Origin: Zygnema cylindricum
Lineage: Eukaryota > Streptophyta > Zygnematophyceae > Zygnematales > Zygnemataceae
Reading direction: 5' to 3'
Assembly (NCBI GenBank): GCA_037447655.1
Contig: JBBHKE010002613.1
Coordinates: 64,001-109,691, forward strand
DNA length: 45,691 nt
Shown one piece after another: positions 11,718 to 21,354 of this stretch; position 1 is the first letter of the stretch, and the number at the start of each line of letters is the position of its first letter. The notes beneath the pieces were generated by a model. It had not been told where the DNA came from. It did no database searches and was given only the letters and a program-made list of their open reading frames with translations. The translations under genes and the position numbers were made by a program.

Positions 11718-12212
11718 CGCCGCTCCATAGTTTGAGGTTCATCTTGATGAGATAGTTTAGTTACCTTGTTATTAACCTGTTTTCCTTGCAGTCTTTTGCT
11801 ACTTCTCCTCCCCCCCTCAAAATCTGAGGCCGGAATAGATGGTTCTCGTGGATTCTTTCGAACAAACTCGGCTTCTCCCCTATCCCTTGATTCCGAATCA
11901 ATTTCCACCACGTCTTCCGCTTTGGGTAGAGTTGTCACTGGAGTTTCCACAGCCGAGTCCTTTTCGGTCTGATTTGTTCCTACAAGAATGTCATTTTCTC
12001 TAAAACCTGGATAGTTAGGAAGCTCAAAGTCATCAGAATTTTTTGACTCAAATCTGATTTTTACTGACTTCGTACATTTGAAGGGATCCACAGACTTTCC
12101 TTCATCCATAACTACTAGATGCTTTACTAAGATTTTATCTTCCCTTTTTAGATCATAAACTCTATATCCTTTAACATCCTCATCATATCCTAATAAGTAT
12201 CCCGGTTTTCCT
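11714..12212 (-). pseudogene. integrase C-terminal and linker region of B
   Basis: A frameshift near 12210 separates this part from the integrase core. It starts with the GYDEDVKGYRVYDL block. It then continues as VKHLVVMDEGKSVDPFK and a charged, poorly conserved linker (11714-12109) that ends in a frameshift at the RT start. The linker is rich in Glu, Ser and Arg (SKRLQGKQVNNKVTKL) and appears, more decayed, in F, G and C. It joins integrase to RT in the polyprotein. Confidence 0.8.
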
Positions 12213-13406
12213 TTAGGATCTAGCTTCCAATTGGACCCGATCAGTATCTAAACTGAATACTTGACTGCCGAAAACCTTAAAGTGAAATATGTCTGGTTTT
12301 CGGCCTGTCCATCTCTCATAAGGTTTTTGATTTTTTATAGCTGAAGTAAGAACTCTATTTTTGAGGTAATGAACACAGTTCATTGCTTCTGCCCAAAATC
12401 TTTTTCCTGTCATCTTATCTGACAACATACTTCTAGCACTCTCACTTAGTGTTCTATTTAACCTTTCAGCTACCCCATTCTGTTCCGGGTTTTCTGGAAC
12501 TGTCTTTTGGTGTTGGACCCTATCTTCCGTCAGAAAATCCTCAAACTGGTTAGAAGTATAATCTCCACCATTGTCACTCCGTATTCTCTTGATTGGAGTT
12601 TCATGGAGTTTTTCGCTCCATGGTTTGTATTGTCTAAAACAATCCTGAGCTTCGGACTTGTTTTTCAAAAAATACACTCGAGAATACCGAGACCAATCAT
12701 CAGTGATAGTCATCATAAATCTCTTCTCCCCCGGTGAGGGCACTTTAGCCGGTCCCCAAATATCTATGTGTACTAGATCTAGGATTTTTTCTCCCTTATA
12801 GGTAGTTGTTTTAGGAAAAGGTAATCTGTGTGTTTTACCTTGAGCACATCCACTACAATCACTTATATCATCATTCTCACTGAACTTAATCCCTTCCACC
12901 ACTCCCATCTTTTTCATTTCTCTTAACTTTTCTAGATTCACATGCCCAAGCCTCTTATGCAACATCATAAAATCATGAACACCAGCATAATAAATTTTCT
13001 TCTTTTCATTACTTAAAACCAGCCTAAACATCCCATGGCTACCTTTCTCAGCAATGAAATATACATCCTCCTCAAAGCTAGCAGTAAAGACTCCTTCCCA
13101 AGTGCTTGTAAAAAAACCCTTATCATCTAATACGGATGTAGAGATGAGGTTTTTGTTCAGCTCCGGAATAAACAATACATCAAAAAATGTTACTATGGAT
13201 GTCTTTCCTTCTACTACCACTTTCAAATCTACCGATCCTACAAGAGTAGTGGTGACTATCCTCCCATCCCCGTACTCTATCTCTACGGTGGGAATATTTC
13301 TCATCATAGTGAGCAGGTGCCTATCCTTACACATGTGCATGGAGGCACCTGAATCTACAATCCAGCCTGCTTCACCTTTCAATCCACCGTAAGCACATTT
13401 CTGCCT
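12213..13406 (-). pseudogene. copia protease and integrase of B
   Basis: A 389-codon open stretch (13382-12213), in the same frame as gag beyond the 13407 stop. The protease active site is intact as WIVDSGASMHMC at its start. The pre-integrase zinc finger has HKRLGHVNL and CSGCAQGKTH. The integrase core has HIDIWGP, SDNGGDYTS and PEQNGVAERLNR, with all three acidic residues of the DDE triad. It ends at a frameshift just after TDRVQLEARS. Of all pol copies in the window this is the most complete. Its function would be polyprotein maturation and cDNA insertion. Confidence 0.92.
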
Positions 13407-14429
13407 TCATGGAATTTCAACCTCATTTTTTGCCTCCAACTCCTCATCCAAAAGAAGCTCATCGTCCTCGTCCTCGGATTCAGCCTCATGTACCTGTGTC
13501 ACAAGGGCCTTTTTCTTTCCTCTCGCGGTACCACCGGTCTGCCCCTCCTTTAACCGAAGCTCGGTTATCTTAGTGCACTCTGCCATATATTGCGTAGGTT
13601 TCTTACAAAAATGACATAAACCTTTGGGAGCCCTTGGTCCAAACTCGTCAGTCTGATTTTTCTGCTCCCTCCCCCCATAGTTTCCGACCTTTTTCCGGGA
13701 ATCGTTGTTCCTCCAATCGGTCGCAGTTGCCAAGGCTAGGCCACCCTTTCCTCCCCTTCGGATCTCAATCGTATTCTCCCGAACAAGAATCATCCCTACC
13801 ACTGAGTTCCATATCCACCTTGAGTCCGGCAAGTCCTGCACACGGTTGACTATGTTCTCGAACTCATCGGGTAACTTCATCAGTAAACAGTTAACCTTTT
13901 CTTTTTCACTAAAATCTTTTCCCGCACTCTCTAGCTCCATGAAGAGTGTAGCAAGCTCATTGCAAAAATCCAACATCTTCCCCCCTTTGTATACATACTC
14001 CTTAACTTTCTGAACAGCCAAATTTTGTTGCTGAATCGTACCACTTCGGTACATCTCTATGAGAGCCATCCAAAGATCGGATGCCCTTTCTACTTGCAAA
14101 TGAGGAAATGCAAGTCCTTGAGTGAGATGGCGTAGGATGAAGTGCTTTGCCGCCATATTGTTGAAGTCCCAGGTTTCAGTATCATTCTCCTCGTTCCTCG
14201 GAATAGGTGACATGAATGCCGAACCAGTTGCTATTGGTGTGGTCGCCTCCTTCTCCTTCCCTTTGTCCACCACCTCTCATTCTTTTGTTTCCTCCGTTGA
14301 AGGTGGATCCTCTTTTCTAGTGAATCTACTTCCTCCAAACCTTGAATGAATTCCAAGACTTGATGGACGCCCCAACCGTCCACTCACTATTCCCCAAAAC
14401 CTTTTTTCGCATAGAGCTCCTATCATCAT
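13407..14429 (-). pseudogene. copia gag of B with in-frame stop
   Basis: The ATG at 14429 is in frame with the 288-codon open stretch 14273-13407. One TGA at 14277-14279 interrupts the frame, and another stop at 13407-13409 separates it from protease. It has a UBN2-type capsid fold region (AKHFILRHLTQGL, KMLDFCNELATLFMELES, KLPDEFENIVNRVQDLP). The zinc knuckle is CHFCKKPTQYMAEC, where Gln replaces the expected His of the CCHC set. A basic stretch precedes it (TIEIRRGGKG) and an acidic tail follows. The ATG choice follows the matching starts in A (2564) and C (6144). Confidence 0.9.
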
Positions 14430-14477
14430 AATTTCCTAGTATATGAAGCCAGTTCCATTAAATATTGGTACCCTAGA

Positions 14478-14493
14478 GGGTGGGCCCATAACC
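14478..14493 (-). other. primer-binding site of B (half tRNA-iMet type)
   Basis: Minus-strand GGTTATGGGCCCACCC abuts the LTR end with no gap. Fifteen of its 16 bases are complementary to the anticodon arm of plant initiator tRNA-Met (GGUGGGCCCAUAACC). This is the clearest of the three sites. Confidence 0.8.
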
Positions 14494-15550
14494 TGAAACT
14501 CTGAGACCTCCATAAGTCCTTAGAGTGGACAGCTTCCTAGAAGCCTCTAGGATAACTCTGATTCCTTTGTGTTTCAGCGAAAACAACTGCCTCCTTGGCA
14601 GACAAAAACTCTGACCACCAGCACCTCTGTGAAGGCAAGACTCCCCTGAGTCTATAGCAAAAAGAATCTCTGAATTTGCTCCCCTGAGCAGTAAGTTATG
14701 GAGGGTCAAAGTTGACCTTTTGTACAGAAGCTCTCTAGGAGAGAGGGTCCTATCTCCTAATTTTTCTATGTCCTATCTCTCTCACAGACTTTATCTACTG
14801 ATGTACGAAACCAATCTGGATACAGTTCCGTACGCAAGAGTACAGCTGCCGGTGTACTTTATGTACGAACATTGTACGACTTGGCCTAAATGTTGACACA
14901 TGTCATATCTGGATTCGATGTCATAATCTCCGGAGATTCCACGATCCAACGTAATTTTGCCACGTGTCATCCGATGTGGCGATGGCCACAAACCGCCGAA
15001 ATCTCCTTCCGCGATCTCGGCGCTATTTCCGGCCGTCCGATTAAATTCGGATTTAATCGTAGCCGTAATAAATACATGCGTGGTATTCGTTTCACTTACG
15101 AAATAAATGCGCGGTATTGATTTCTTGTTCGTACCGGAATCCGTACTTTATATATTACCGTATCCATGTATCCCGTAATCTATTACAGTTAAATGATTTA
15201 ACGTACGTATACACATTGAAATAACTATCAAACTACATACTACGTAACACTAATGCTAGACTTAACGGCTAAGGCTACCGGCTACTAAATGTCGGCCGGC
15301 CGGTAGGTACAAGGATCAAATCCTGTGGCCGGCATAATCTTTTATATAAATAAACCCCTAACTAAAATAAATTTCCCGTAAACCTCTGGATAGCCTAGGT
15401 AGCCATGGCTCTAGCTCCCTCTCCAATTTCTCAGTGACTGCGACAAGTTTGAGAGTTTGGAGGGAGAAGTTAGAGGTAGACTGCCTCGGCCTCTTTCTAT
15501 ATTTCTATTTAGACCTAGAAAATACTAAAAATGGACCATTAATTTCTACA
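14494..15550 (-). repeat. 5' LTR of B (1057 bp)
   Basis: In element orientation it runs from TGTAGAAATT at 15550 to GTTTCA at 14494. Shared modules are AGCCATGGCT (15401-15410), the loop motif (15433-15448) and the T-arm-like block (15291-15334). Compared with the other LTR, many differences are C/T or G/A, as expected after cytosine methylation. Confidence 0.94.
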
Positions 15551-15555
15551 ACTTT
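15551..15555 (+). repeat. target-site duplication of B, right copy (ACTTT)
   Basis: Perfect copy of 9078-9082, directly after the TACA end of the right LTR. It also begins the resumed RT reading frame of C. Confidence 0.92.
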
Positions 15556-16886
15556 TGCTCCGGTGGTTCGGTTCCCATCTGTAAGGATTCTCTTTAGTCT
15601 AGCAGTAGCTGAAGACACGGAAATCCACCAGATGGATATCAAGACCGCTTTCTCAACGGTGAACTAGAGGAAGAAATCTTCATGCGATAACCATAGGGAT
15701 TTGTAGAGGAAGGAGAAGAGAGCAAAGTTTGCAGGCTCATAAAGTCTTTATATGGACTGAAGCAGGCTCCCAAACGATAGAACAAGAAACTAGCTGAGTT
15801 TCTACCAGTGTGGGATATATTTTGATCATTTCTGACCATTCTATTTATATGTTTGAGGATGAGAATGGTGTGACTTTTATAGCAATTTATGTGGATGATT
15901 TGCTGGTGTTAAGTAAATCTATGGAAAAGATCAATAAGTTTAGCAGAGAACTTAGAAGCAAATTTGACATGAAGGATTTAGGGGAGGCTAAATATATTTT
16001 GGGGATTCAAATGGAAAGAGATAGCGAAAAGAGAATAATCAGACTTACTCAGAATGAAGCTATCGGAAATATGCTAGAGAAATTTCACATGGAAGAGGTA
16101 AACAGTTGCACCACTTCTATAGACTTGAAGAAAGTAAGTGATGGGAGTGTAGAAGGATGAGTGATAATACTAGATGATCAAAAGAGTCCATAAGAGAGAC
16201 AATTTATGAAGTGATTCCTTACAAACACGTTATAGGAAGGTTGATTTACTTTATGAATTGTACTAGACCGGACATAGCAGTAGCAGTTGGAATCCTCAGT
16301 AGGAGTCTTAATGATCCTAGAAAAGAGACTGGGAGGCAGCAAAGAGAGTCATGAGATACTTGGTGGGAAACACGGATTTAGGAATGTATTTGAGAGGGGA
16401 GCAAATGACATCACTACTTGGAGTGATGCCAGTTATGGGGATGCACCTATGAGAAGATGCACTTCTGGATATGTGTTATATATGGGGGAAGGTGCTTGTT
16501 GTTCGAGTAGCAAGCAACAAAAGGTGGTTGCTCAGTCCACTATGGAGGTTGAGTATATGGCCTCTTGTTCTACTGTGAAAAAACTGATGTGGGTCAAGTC
16601 TTTATTACAAAAACTGGGGTATATGAAGAAAGGAGTGCATGAAGTATTTTGTGATAATCAAGCTGCAATTGCAATTTCAACCAATCCAAAATATCATTTT
16701 AAGGCTAAGAATATTGATATAAGATTGAGTTTTGTAAGGGAAAAGGTTGAAAACAAAATTGTGAATCTTGTGTATAGAGGTGATAGGGAAATGGTAGCTG
16801 ATATGATGACAAAGCCTGTGCCCTCTCCCAAGTTAAAATTTTGGAAAGAAAAGTGTGGGTTAAAAGAGAAACTAAAATTAGACTAG
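15551..16886 (+). pseudogene. copia pol relic of C, 3' part (RT and RNase H)
   Basis: It continues the RT cut at 9082: TFAPVVRFPSVRILF, then HQMDIKTAF and a frameshift near 15655. The palm domain is readable at 15810-16160 with the catalytic box IYVDDLLVLSKS intact. RNase H is at 16287-16886, with TTWSDASYGD, VEYMASCS and VFCDNQAAIAI, and ends with the conserved tail MVADMMTKPVPSPKLKFW. The first RNase H residues are in another frame. Element C is therefore coding-dead but its RT active site still reads. Confidence 0.88.
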
Positions 16887-16896
16887 AAAATAAGAG
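16885..16896 (+). other. polypurine tract of C
   Basis: AGAAAATAAGAG directly before the TGTTGAAATC start of the 3' LTR. It matches the tract of B, F and G. Confidence 0.75.
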
Positions 16897-17139
16897 TGTT
16901 GAAATCACTAGATTTAGGGGAGATATTTTCTAGGTCTTAATTCGTTAGAATAACTTAAAGAAAAAGCGTATGCAGCCTGCCTCCACCTTCTCTCTCTAGC
17001 CCCCATACTTGTTGTAGTCACTGAAGGAGAGTTCGGTGGAGCCATGGCTCCCTCAGCTCCTTAGGCAGGAATAAAGAGTGACCTAAGTCACTCTCAACAA
17101 AAAGGTTAAGTCCGGCAGGACTCGAACCTCCGACCGGCA
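16897..17139 (+). repeat. truncated 3' LTR of C (first 243 bp)
   Basis: Aligns with 5098-5340 of the 5' LTR, including the loop motif (17007-17022), AGCCATGGCT (17040-17049) and the T-arm-like block (17112-17138). Similarity stops at CCGACCGGCA. From 17140 the sequence is element E, so about 740 bp of LTR and the right target duplication are missing. Confidence 0.88.
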
Positions 17140-18760
17140 AAGGAGGATTCACCATCCAAATAGGCGGCATCAAAACTGGTGGTTAAAAATGCGGCGTTCT
17201 TTGCAACCGATGAGACGCCACAAGACGAACAGGTGGAGGAAAAAAACAACATGGTTAGATTTCCGCAATCAAATAACAATGAGTTCTTTGCTCTCGCAAA
17301 CGTTCTCATAGAGGGACCTCAAGAAAATGGGTGGATTATGGCCTCCAGATGCTCTTCTCACATGTGCAGCAACCGGGCTTACTTGAAACCCTCACTCCAA
17401 TTCCCACTCGCCAAATTTAGTATGCAGATGACAGCGGTGTGGAGGCTAGGGCAAAGGGAAGCGTGGAGTTAGCTTGTGACATCAATGGTCAGGTTGTAAA
17501 AATGACCTTGCATGATGTTCTCTATATTCCAAAGTTTAAAAAAATTTTGTTTTCCACTTCGGTGGCTGAAATGAAAGGATTAGAAATTTTGCAAAAAATG
17601 GGAAAAAGGTAGTAAGTAAAGATGGAATAGTACCCTTGGTAGGAACTAGAGGCCCAAACTTGTTGTACTGGATGGATTTGGCTAATGAAATTGACTTTGA
17701 ATACTCCAGTGTCATTCCGGAAAATGTTTTGTGGCATATGAGGCTCGATCATGTTCAGAGACTTGATAAAATGGTAAAATAAAATATGATAGATGGTGTT
17801 TATTTAGGCCAAAAAGACTCTCATGTATGTGATGGGTGTGCTCTGGGAAAGCTTCATAAGTTACCCCTACCTTAGACCGCGGATAACCGGGCTACGGAAT
17901 GGTTGCAAATTATTCATTCGGATGTGTGGGGACCGTCAAAAGTCCCTTTCCTCAGTGGCAGCCGGTTTTTGGTCACTTTTACCGATGATTTCTCTTGATG
18001 CAGCAAGGTTTACTTTATGAAGGAGAAGAGTGAAGTGTTCACTCACTTGAAGCGCTTTCGAGTTTGGGCGGATAAACTTCATGGGAAGCCGATCCTCTCC
18101 CTTTGGTCCGACAACGGAGGTGAATATATTTCCCATGCATTTTCGGACTACTTAAAAGAAAACAACATTTCTCGGCATTATACAATTCCCTATACTCCGG
18201 AGCAAAACGGAGTATCGGAAGACTCAACCGAACTTTAACGGAAAGTGCAAAATCTATGATGTTTGATAAAGGGATAGATTTCAAGTTTTGGGGTGAGGCT
18301 TTCTTTTATGCTTCGTATATAAGAAATAGAATAGCAAAAAGAGCCATGAAAGGGAAAACACCATATGAAGTGTGGACTGGAAGAAAGTTTAATGTTAGTC
18401 ACTTCCGTGTTTTTGGGAGCAAATGTTTTATTTTGGATAATCTCCCTATTTTTAAGCTTAGTCCGAAATCAATTCCCTGGATTTTTATGGGATATGATGA
18501 TGAGTCCGTAGGATATAAAGTATACAATACGAATGGAAAAACTCTTCAATTTGCTCGAAACATTCAGGTTAAGGAAGAAAATCAATCGGTTGATGTGTTT
18601 GGCATGACAAATTTAGAGAAAAATGCCAAAATCCAAGAATATGTAATTTTTGAAAGTGTTCCTTTTACATCTTCCACCACCTCTTCCTCATCTATCGGTG
18701 TTGGAACATCTCTTATTCCTACCCCGGACACTCCGGCTGCTCCACTTGTCTAGGATACTC
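17140..18760 (+). pseudogene. copia protease and integrase relic of E
   Basis: The protease site reads GWIMASRCSSHMCS, with the catalytic Asp-Ser-Gly lost. After it, VLYIPKFKKILFSTSVAEMKG marks the protease C-terminus. The pre-integrase finger at about 17720-17870 has WHMRLDHV and CDGCALGKLH. The integrase core has HSDVWGPSKVP, SDNGGEYISHAF and PEQNGVSE, with a frameshift right after the last. A cleaner 165-codon frame (18256-18753) holds the integrase end, FWGEAFFYASYIRNR to VFGSKCFILDN, and finishes in a Ser/Pro-rich linker. Confidence 0.85.
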
Positions 18761-19287
18761 GACCTCCTCGACCTCCTCCACCTCCTCCTCCTCCTACTCC
18801 CCCTCCTCGGCCGCCACGTACGGATCCGACAGTTCCGGCCTCAAATTTTCATCCGGCCACCATACAGAAGGCTTTTTCATCTCCGGAAAAAGATCAATGG
18901 ATCTCCGCAGCCAACGATGAAATGCGATCGATAATGGAGGCTCACACTTGGGAGCTTCTAGAACTTCCGCTGGACCAGAATGCAATCATCAGTAAGTGGG
19001 TCTTCAAAGTTAAGTTGAATCCCGATAATTCCATTGAAAGATATAAGGCTAGGCTTGTTGCAAAAGGCTATAGTCAAAAGGAGGAAATTGACTATGAAAA
19101 GACTTTTTCTCCGGTTGTCCGGTTTCCAACTGTAAGAATTTTGTTGTCTTTAGCGGCCATTGAGGATATGGAATTACATCAAATGGATGTTAAGACAGCT
19201 TTCTTGCATGGAGATTTAGAGGAAGTGATCTATATGAAGCAGCCTGAAATTTATGCAGAGACCGGAAAAAAAAATCTAGTTTATAAG

Positions 19288-19375
19288 CTGTTGAAATCCT
19301 TGTATGGGCTGTTGAAATCCTTGTACGGCCTGAAGCAGGCTATCCTTGTACGGTCTGTTGAAATCATTGTACGGC
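19288..19375 (+). repeat. slippage duplications inside RT of E
   Basis: Units of about 21 bp (19288-19308, 19309-19329, 19355-19375) all read CTGTTGAAATC followed by TTGTA or a near copy. A variant unit carrying the next RT codons (GLKQA) lies between them at 19330-19354. One unit is expected from homologues, so this is local copying that scrambled the SLYGLKQAP motif. Confidence 0.8.
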
Positions 19376-20130
19376 CTGAAAGAGGCTCCCCGTCAGTGGA
19401 ATTTGAAACTAGATGAGTTTCTAATTGGTCTTGGCTTTGTACGGATTAGTTCATATCACTCAATCTACGTTATGGAAGGGGAAGATGCGATTATTTACAT
19501 TGCGGTATATGTAGATGATTTGCTGCTGCTAAGTAAGTCATTGAATGAGATTAATAAGATAAAGGCAGCCTTAATTTCAAAATTTGAGATGAAGGATTTA
19601 GGGGAGGCAAAGTATATTTTTCGAATTCAAGTAAAAAGTGATAGATATAGGAGATTAATCTATCTAACGCAGCGGGAAGCCATACGGAATGTGCTTGAAA
19701 AATTTGACATGGCAGAGGCAAAGGGAAGTGCCACTCCCATTGAATTTAAGTTGAAAGTGGGAGGCATGGAGACAAATGGAGGAGTCATTTTTGACGACAC
19801 CTTGGAGTCAGGGGAGGCAGATTTTATGGCCACCATTCCATACCGTCAAATTGTCGGCAGCCTAATCTACTTCATGACCTGCACGAGGCCGGACATTGTG
19901 GCAGCAGTTGGTGTTTTGAGACGGAGTTTGCAAAATCCGAGGAAAAAGGATTGGGAGGCAGCAAAGAGGGTTCTTCGGTACCTTGCAGGAACACGGAATC
20001 TTTGACTTGCTCTTGGTGGAGACAATTAAAAATTCAGACTTGGAGCCATGCTAGCTATGGAGACATGCCAAGCCGTCGTTCCACCACCGGATTTATTTTG
20101 AAGATTGGGAGTGGAACATACTGTTGGAGC

Positions 20131-20164
20131 AGCAAGCTTCAAAAGGTAGCAAGCTTCAAAAGGT
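20131..20164 (+). repeat. 17-bp tandem duplication in RNase H of E
   Basis: AGCAAGCTTCAAAAGGT occurs twice in a row. Seventeen is not a multiple of three, so this duplication alone shifts the frame. Confidence 0.9.
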
Positions 20165-20518
20165 AACAGGTCAGTCTACAATGGAAGCTGAATATTTGGC
20201 GGCAAACTCAGCTATCAAGGAGTTATTGTGAGTAAAGTCTCTCATTGAAAAACTTCATTTTATTCAATCTGGACCTCAAATAGTGAGGTGTGATAACCAG
20301 GCAGCTATTGCAATTGCATCTAACCCAAGTCATCACTTCAAAAGCAAACACATTGATATCAAGTTGTATTTTGTGAGAGAGAAGGTGATGAACAAAATTT
20401 TGAAACTTAGTTATTTGTTGGATGAGATGATGGTAGCCGATATGATGACTAAGGCTTTACCGTCAACTAAATTGAATTTTTGCAGAGAGGAATGTGGACT
20501 CAGTGGCTGAGAAAGTCT

Positions 20519-20533
20519 AAAGATTTAGGGGAG
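20519..20533 (+). other. polypurine tract of E
   Basis: AAAGATTTAGGGGAG ends immediately before the TGTTGTTTTGG of the LTR. It resembles but does not equal the tract of the B family. Confidence 0.7.
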
Positions 20534-21180
20534 TGTTGTTTTGGAAACCTTTAGTCCTCTATATATCTCGTGTGTGAGAAAGAGATTCCAGACTTAGTCG
20601 TTTTTGTGTGCGGGCTGACTTATCGTATTAAGGTTTTTAGTGTGGTATGTAAGTCTGAAGGGAGTACACGGGTTGAGTACACTCCAGGCACACGTGTCGG
20701 TCTGTGGGGAAGTCAAGATTGTGTGTTCCGGATGATGAAAAGTACAGGTTCGTTTGGGGACCGGGTTTACACGTGGAGGTTCACCGTCGGTGATGAAAGA
20801 ATATATGAACGTCAGACGAAGTCCGTCGTCATTTTTGGAAGAGGAATATTGATAGCGCCGTCATTTCAGCGGGCAAACTTTGACTGCGTACTATTTCAAT
20901 TTAGCGGTTGCTAGTTTTAGGTTTGTTGTAAATATTTGTGTACGGTTGACGACGGGTTTTTGTTTGATAAGATTTAGTGTACCAGTCCACCAACGGTGTA
21001 GATCACCTGCAAGTTCACTTGTATATATAGGACTTAGAATATTTTGGAGTTAGGAATTCCTTGTATGGAAAAACTGCGAAGCAGGTTTTTGAGTGTCTTT
21101 TGAATTTCAAGATCATTGTGATCTTTGGGTAGAACCTTGTGAAATTCCGCATGTGGTTTTTTTGTTGTATAATCTATATT
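20534..21180 (+). repeat. LTR of E (right end approximate)
   Basis: It starts TGTTGTTTTGGAAACC after the polypurine tract. A TATA-like TATATATAGG lies near 21022, giving a plausible U3/R boundary. The first 20 bases resemble the solo LTR at 23145. Open frames inside it (for example 20570-20914) have no protein character. No second copy is present to fix the 3' limit. Confidence 0.65.
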
Positions 21181-21288
21181 GGGGCAAATGTTCAGACCCA
21201 TGGTGTGTTTGGTTTGCTTGAGGCTTCATTGTGAAGTTGGTCTTTTGTGATGTTTTCGTGAGAGTTTCTTCTTTGTGTATTGATTATT

Positions 21289-21354
21289 ATGGCAATCGCC
21301 GGTGCTTCTTCTTCTTCTTCTTCTTCTTCTTCTTCCGGGGCACCAATTGCCTCA
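21289..21354 (+). other. leader-like start with (CTT)n microsatellite
   Basis: An ATG at 21289 opens MAIAGA followed by a serine run encoded by a perfect CTT repeat (21305-21335), then GAPIASG. It then collides with the integrase sequence of element G. It lies just after the LTR of E, where a gag start would be expected. It may be the first codons of gag from a second E copy, but it could also be a chance frame across a microsatellite. Confidence 0.35.

Larger units (their letters stand above)
9083..15550 (-). mobile_element. Ty1/copia LTR retrotransposon B, full length, nested in C
   Basis: A 6468-bp element with both LTRs, primer-binding site, gag, protease, integrase, RT, RNase H and polypurine tract in the correct copia order on the minus strand, flanked by a perfect ACTTT duplication. 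The gag-pol region reads almost as one frame. It is broken by TGA at 14277-14279, a stop at 13407-13409, frameshifts near 12210 and 11715, a stop at 11352-11354 and another near 10293. It is the best-preserved element in the window and belongs to the family of F. By-eye LTR comparison suggests divergence of the order of 5 percent, concentrated in the R/U5 side, so the insertion is not recent. Confidence 0.95.
5098..17139 (+). mobile_element. Ty1/copia LTR retrotransposon C, split by nested element B
   Basis: C comprises a 5' LTR (5098-6079), primer-binding site, gag, protease, integrase and N-terminal RT up to 9082. After the inserted element B come the rest of RT and RNase H (15551-16886), a polypurine tract and a truncated 3' LTR (16897-17139). 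Removing B and one copy of ACTTT joins the RT frame exactly at the conserved ETFAPVVR motif. Multiple stops and frameshifts show it is dead. It is the same family as A. The base before the LTR is inside CGTTT, but the far end is deleted, so no target duplication can be checked. Confidence 0.93.
18740..20510 (+). pseudogene. copia RT and RNase H relic of E
   Basis: A proline-rich linker (CCT repeats, 18760-18815) leads into RT at 18840. It reads AHTWELLELPLDQNAIISKW, YKARLVAKGYSQKEEIDYEK and MDVKTAFLHGDLEEVIYM. Slippage duplications at 19288-19375 break the SLYGLK motif. RT resumes at 19346-20005 with YGLKEAPRQWNLKLDEF and the intact catalytic box YVDDLLLLSKS. RNase H follows: HASYGDMPSRRSTTGF, a 17-bp duplication that shifts frame, AEYLAANSAIKELL, then RCDNQAAIAIASN, ending MVADMMTKALPSTKLNF and a stop at 20510. 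Confidence 0.87.
17140..21180 (+). mobile_element. Ty1/copia LTR retrotransposon E, 5'-truncated, different lineage
   Basis: It enters in the end of gag and protease, then integrase, RT, RNase H, polypurine tract and an LTR starting TGTTGTTTTGG at 20534. Its proteins differ from A, B, C, F and G throughout (for example SDNGGEYISHAF and SHFRVFGSKCF), and its LTR lacks the AGCCATGGCT module. The right LTR limit near 21180 is approximate, because no second copy is present and no TG...CA end is obvious. Confidence 0.85.

Noticed and set aside
17112-17138. tRNA gene in the LTR
   Set aside because: Only a T-arm-like block is visible. A-box, D-arm, anticodon stem and acceptor pairing cannot be assembled, so it is reported as tRNA-like only.
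20570-20914. 114-codon ORF after element E
   Set aside because: Falls inside the LTR of E; no protein character.
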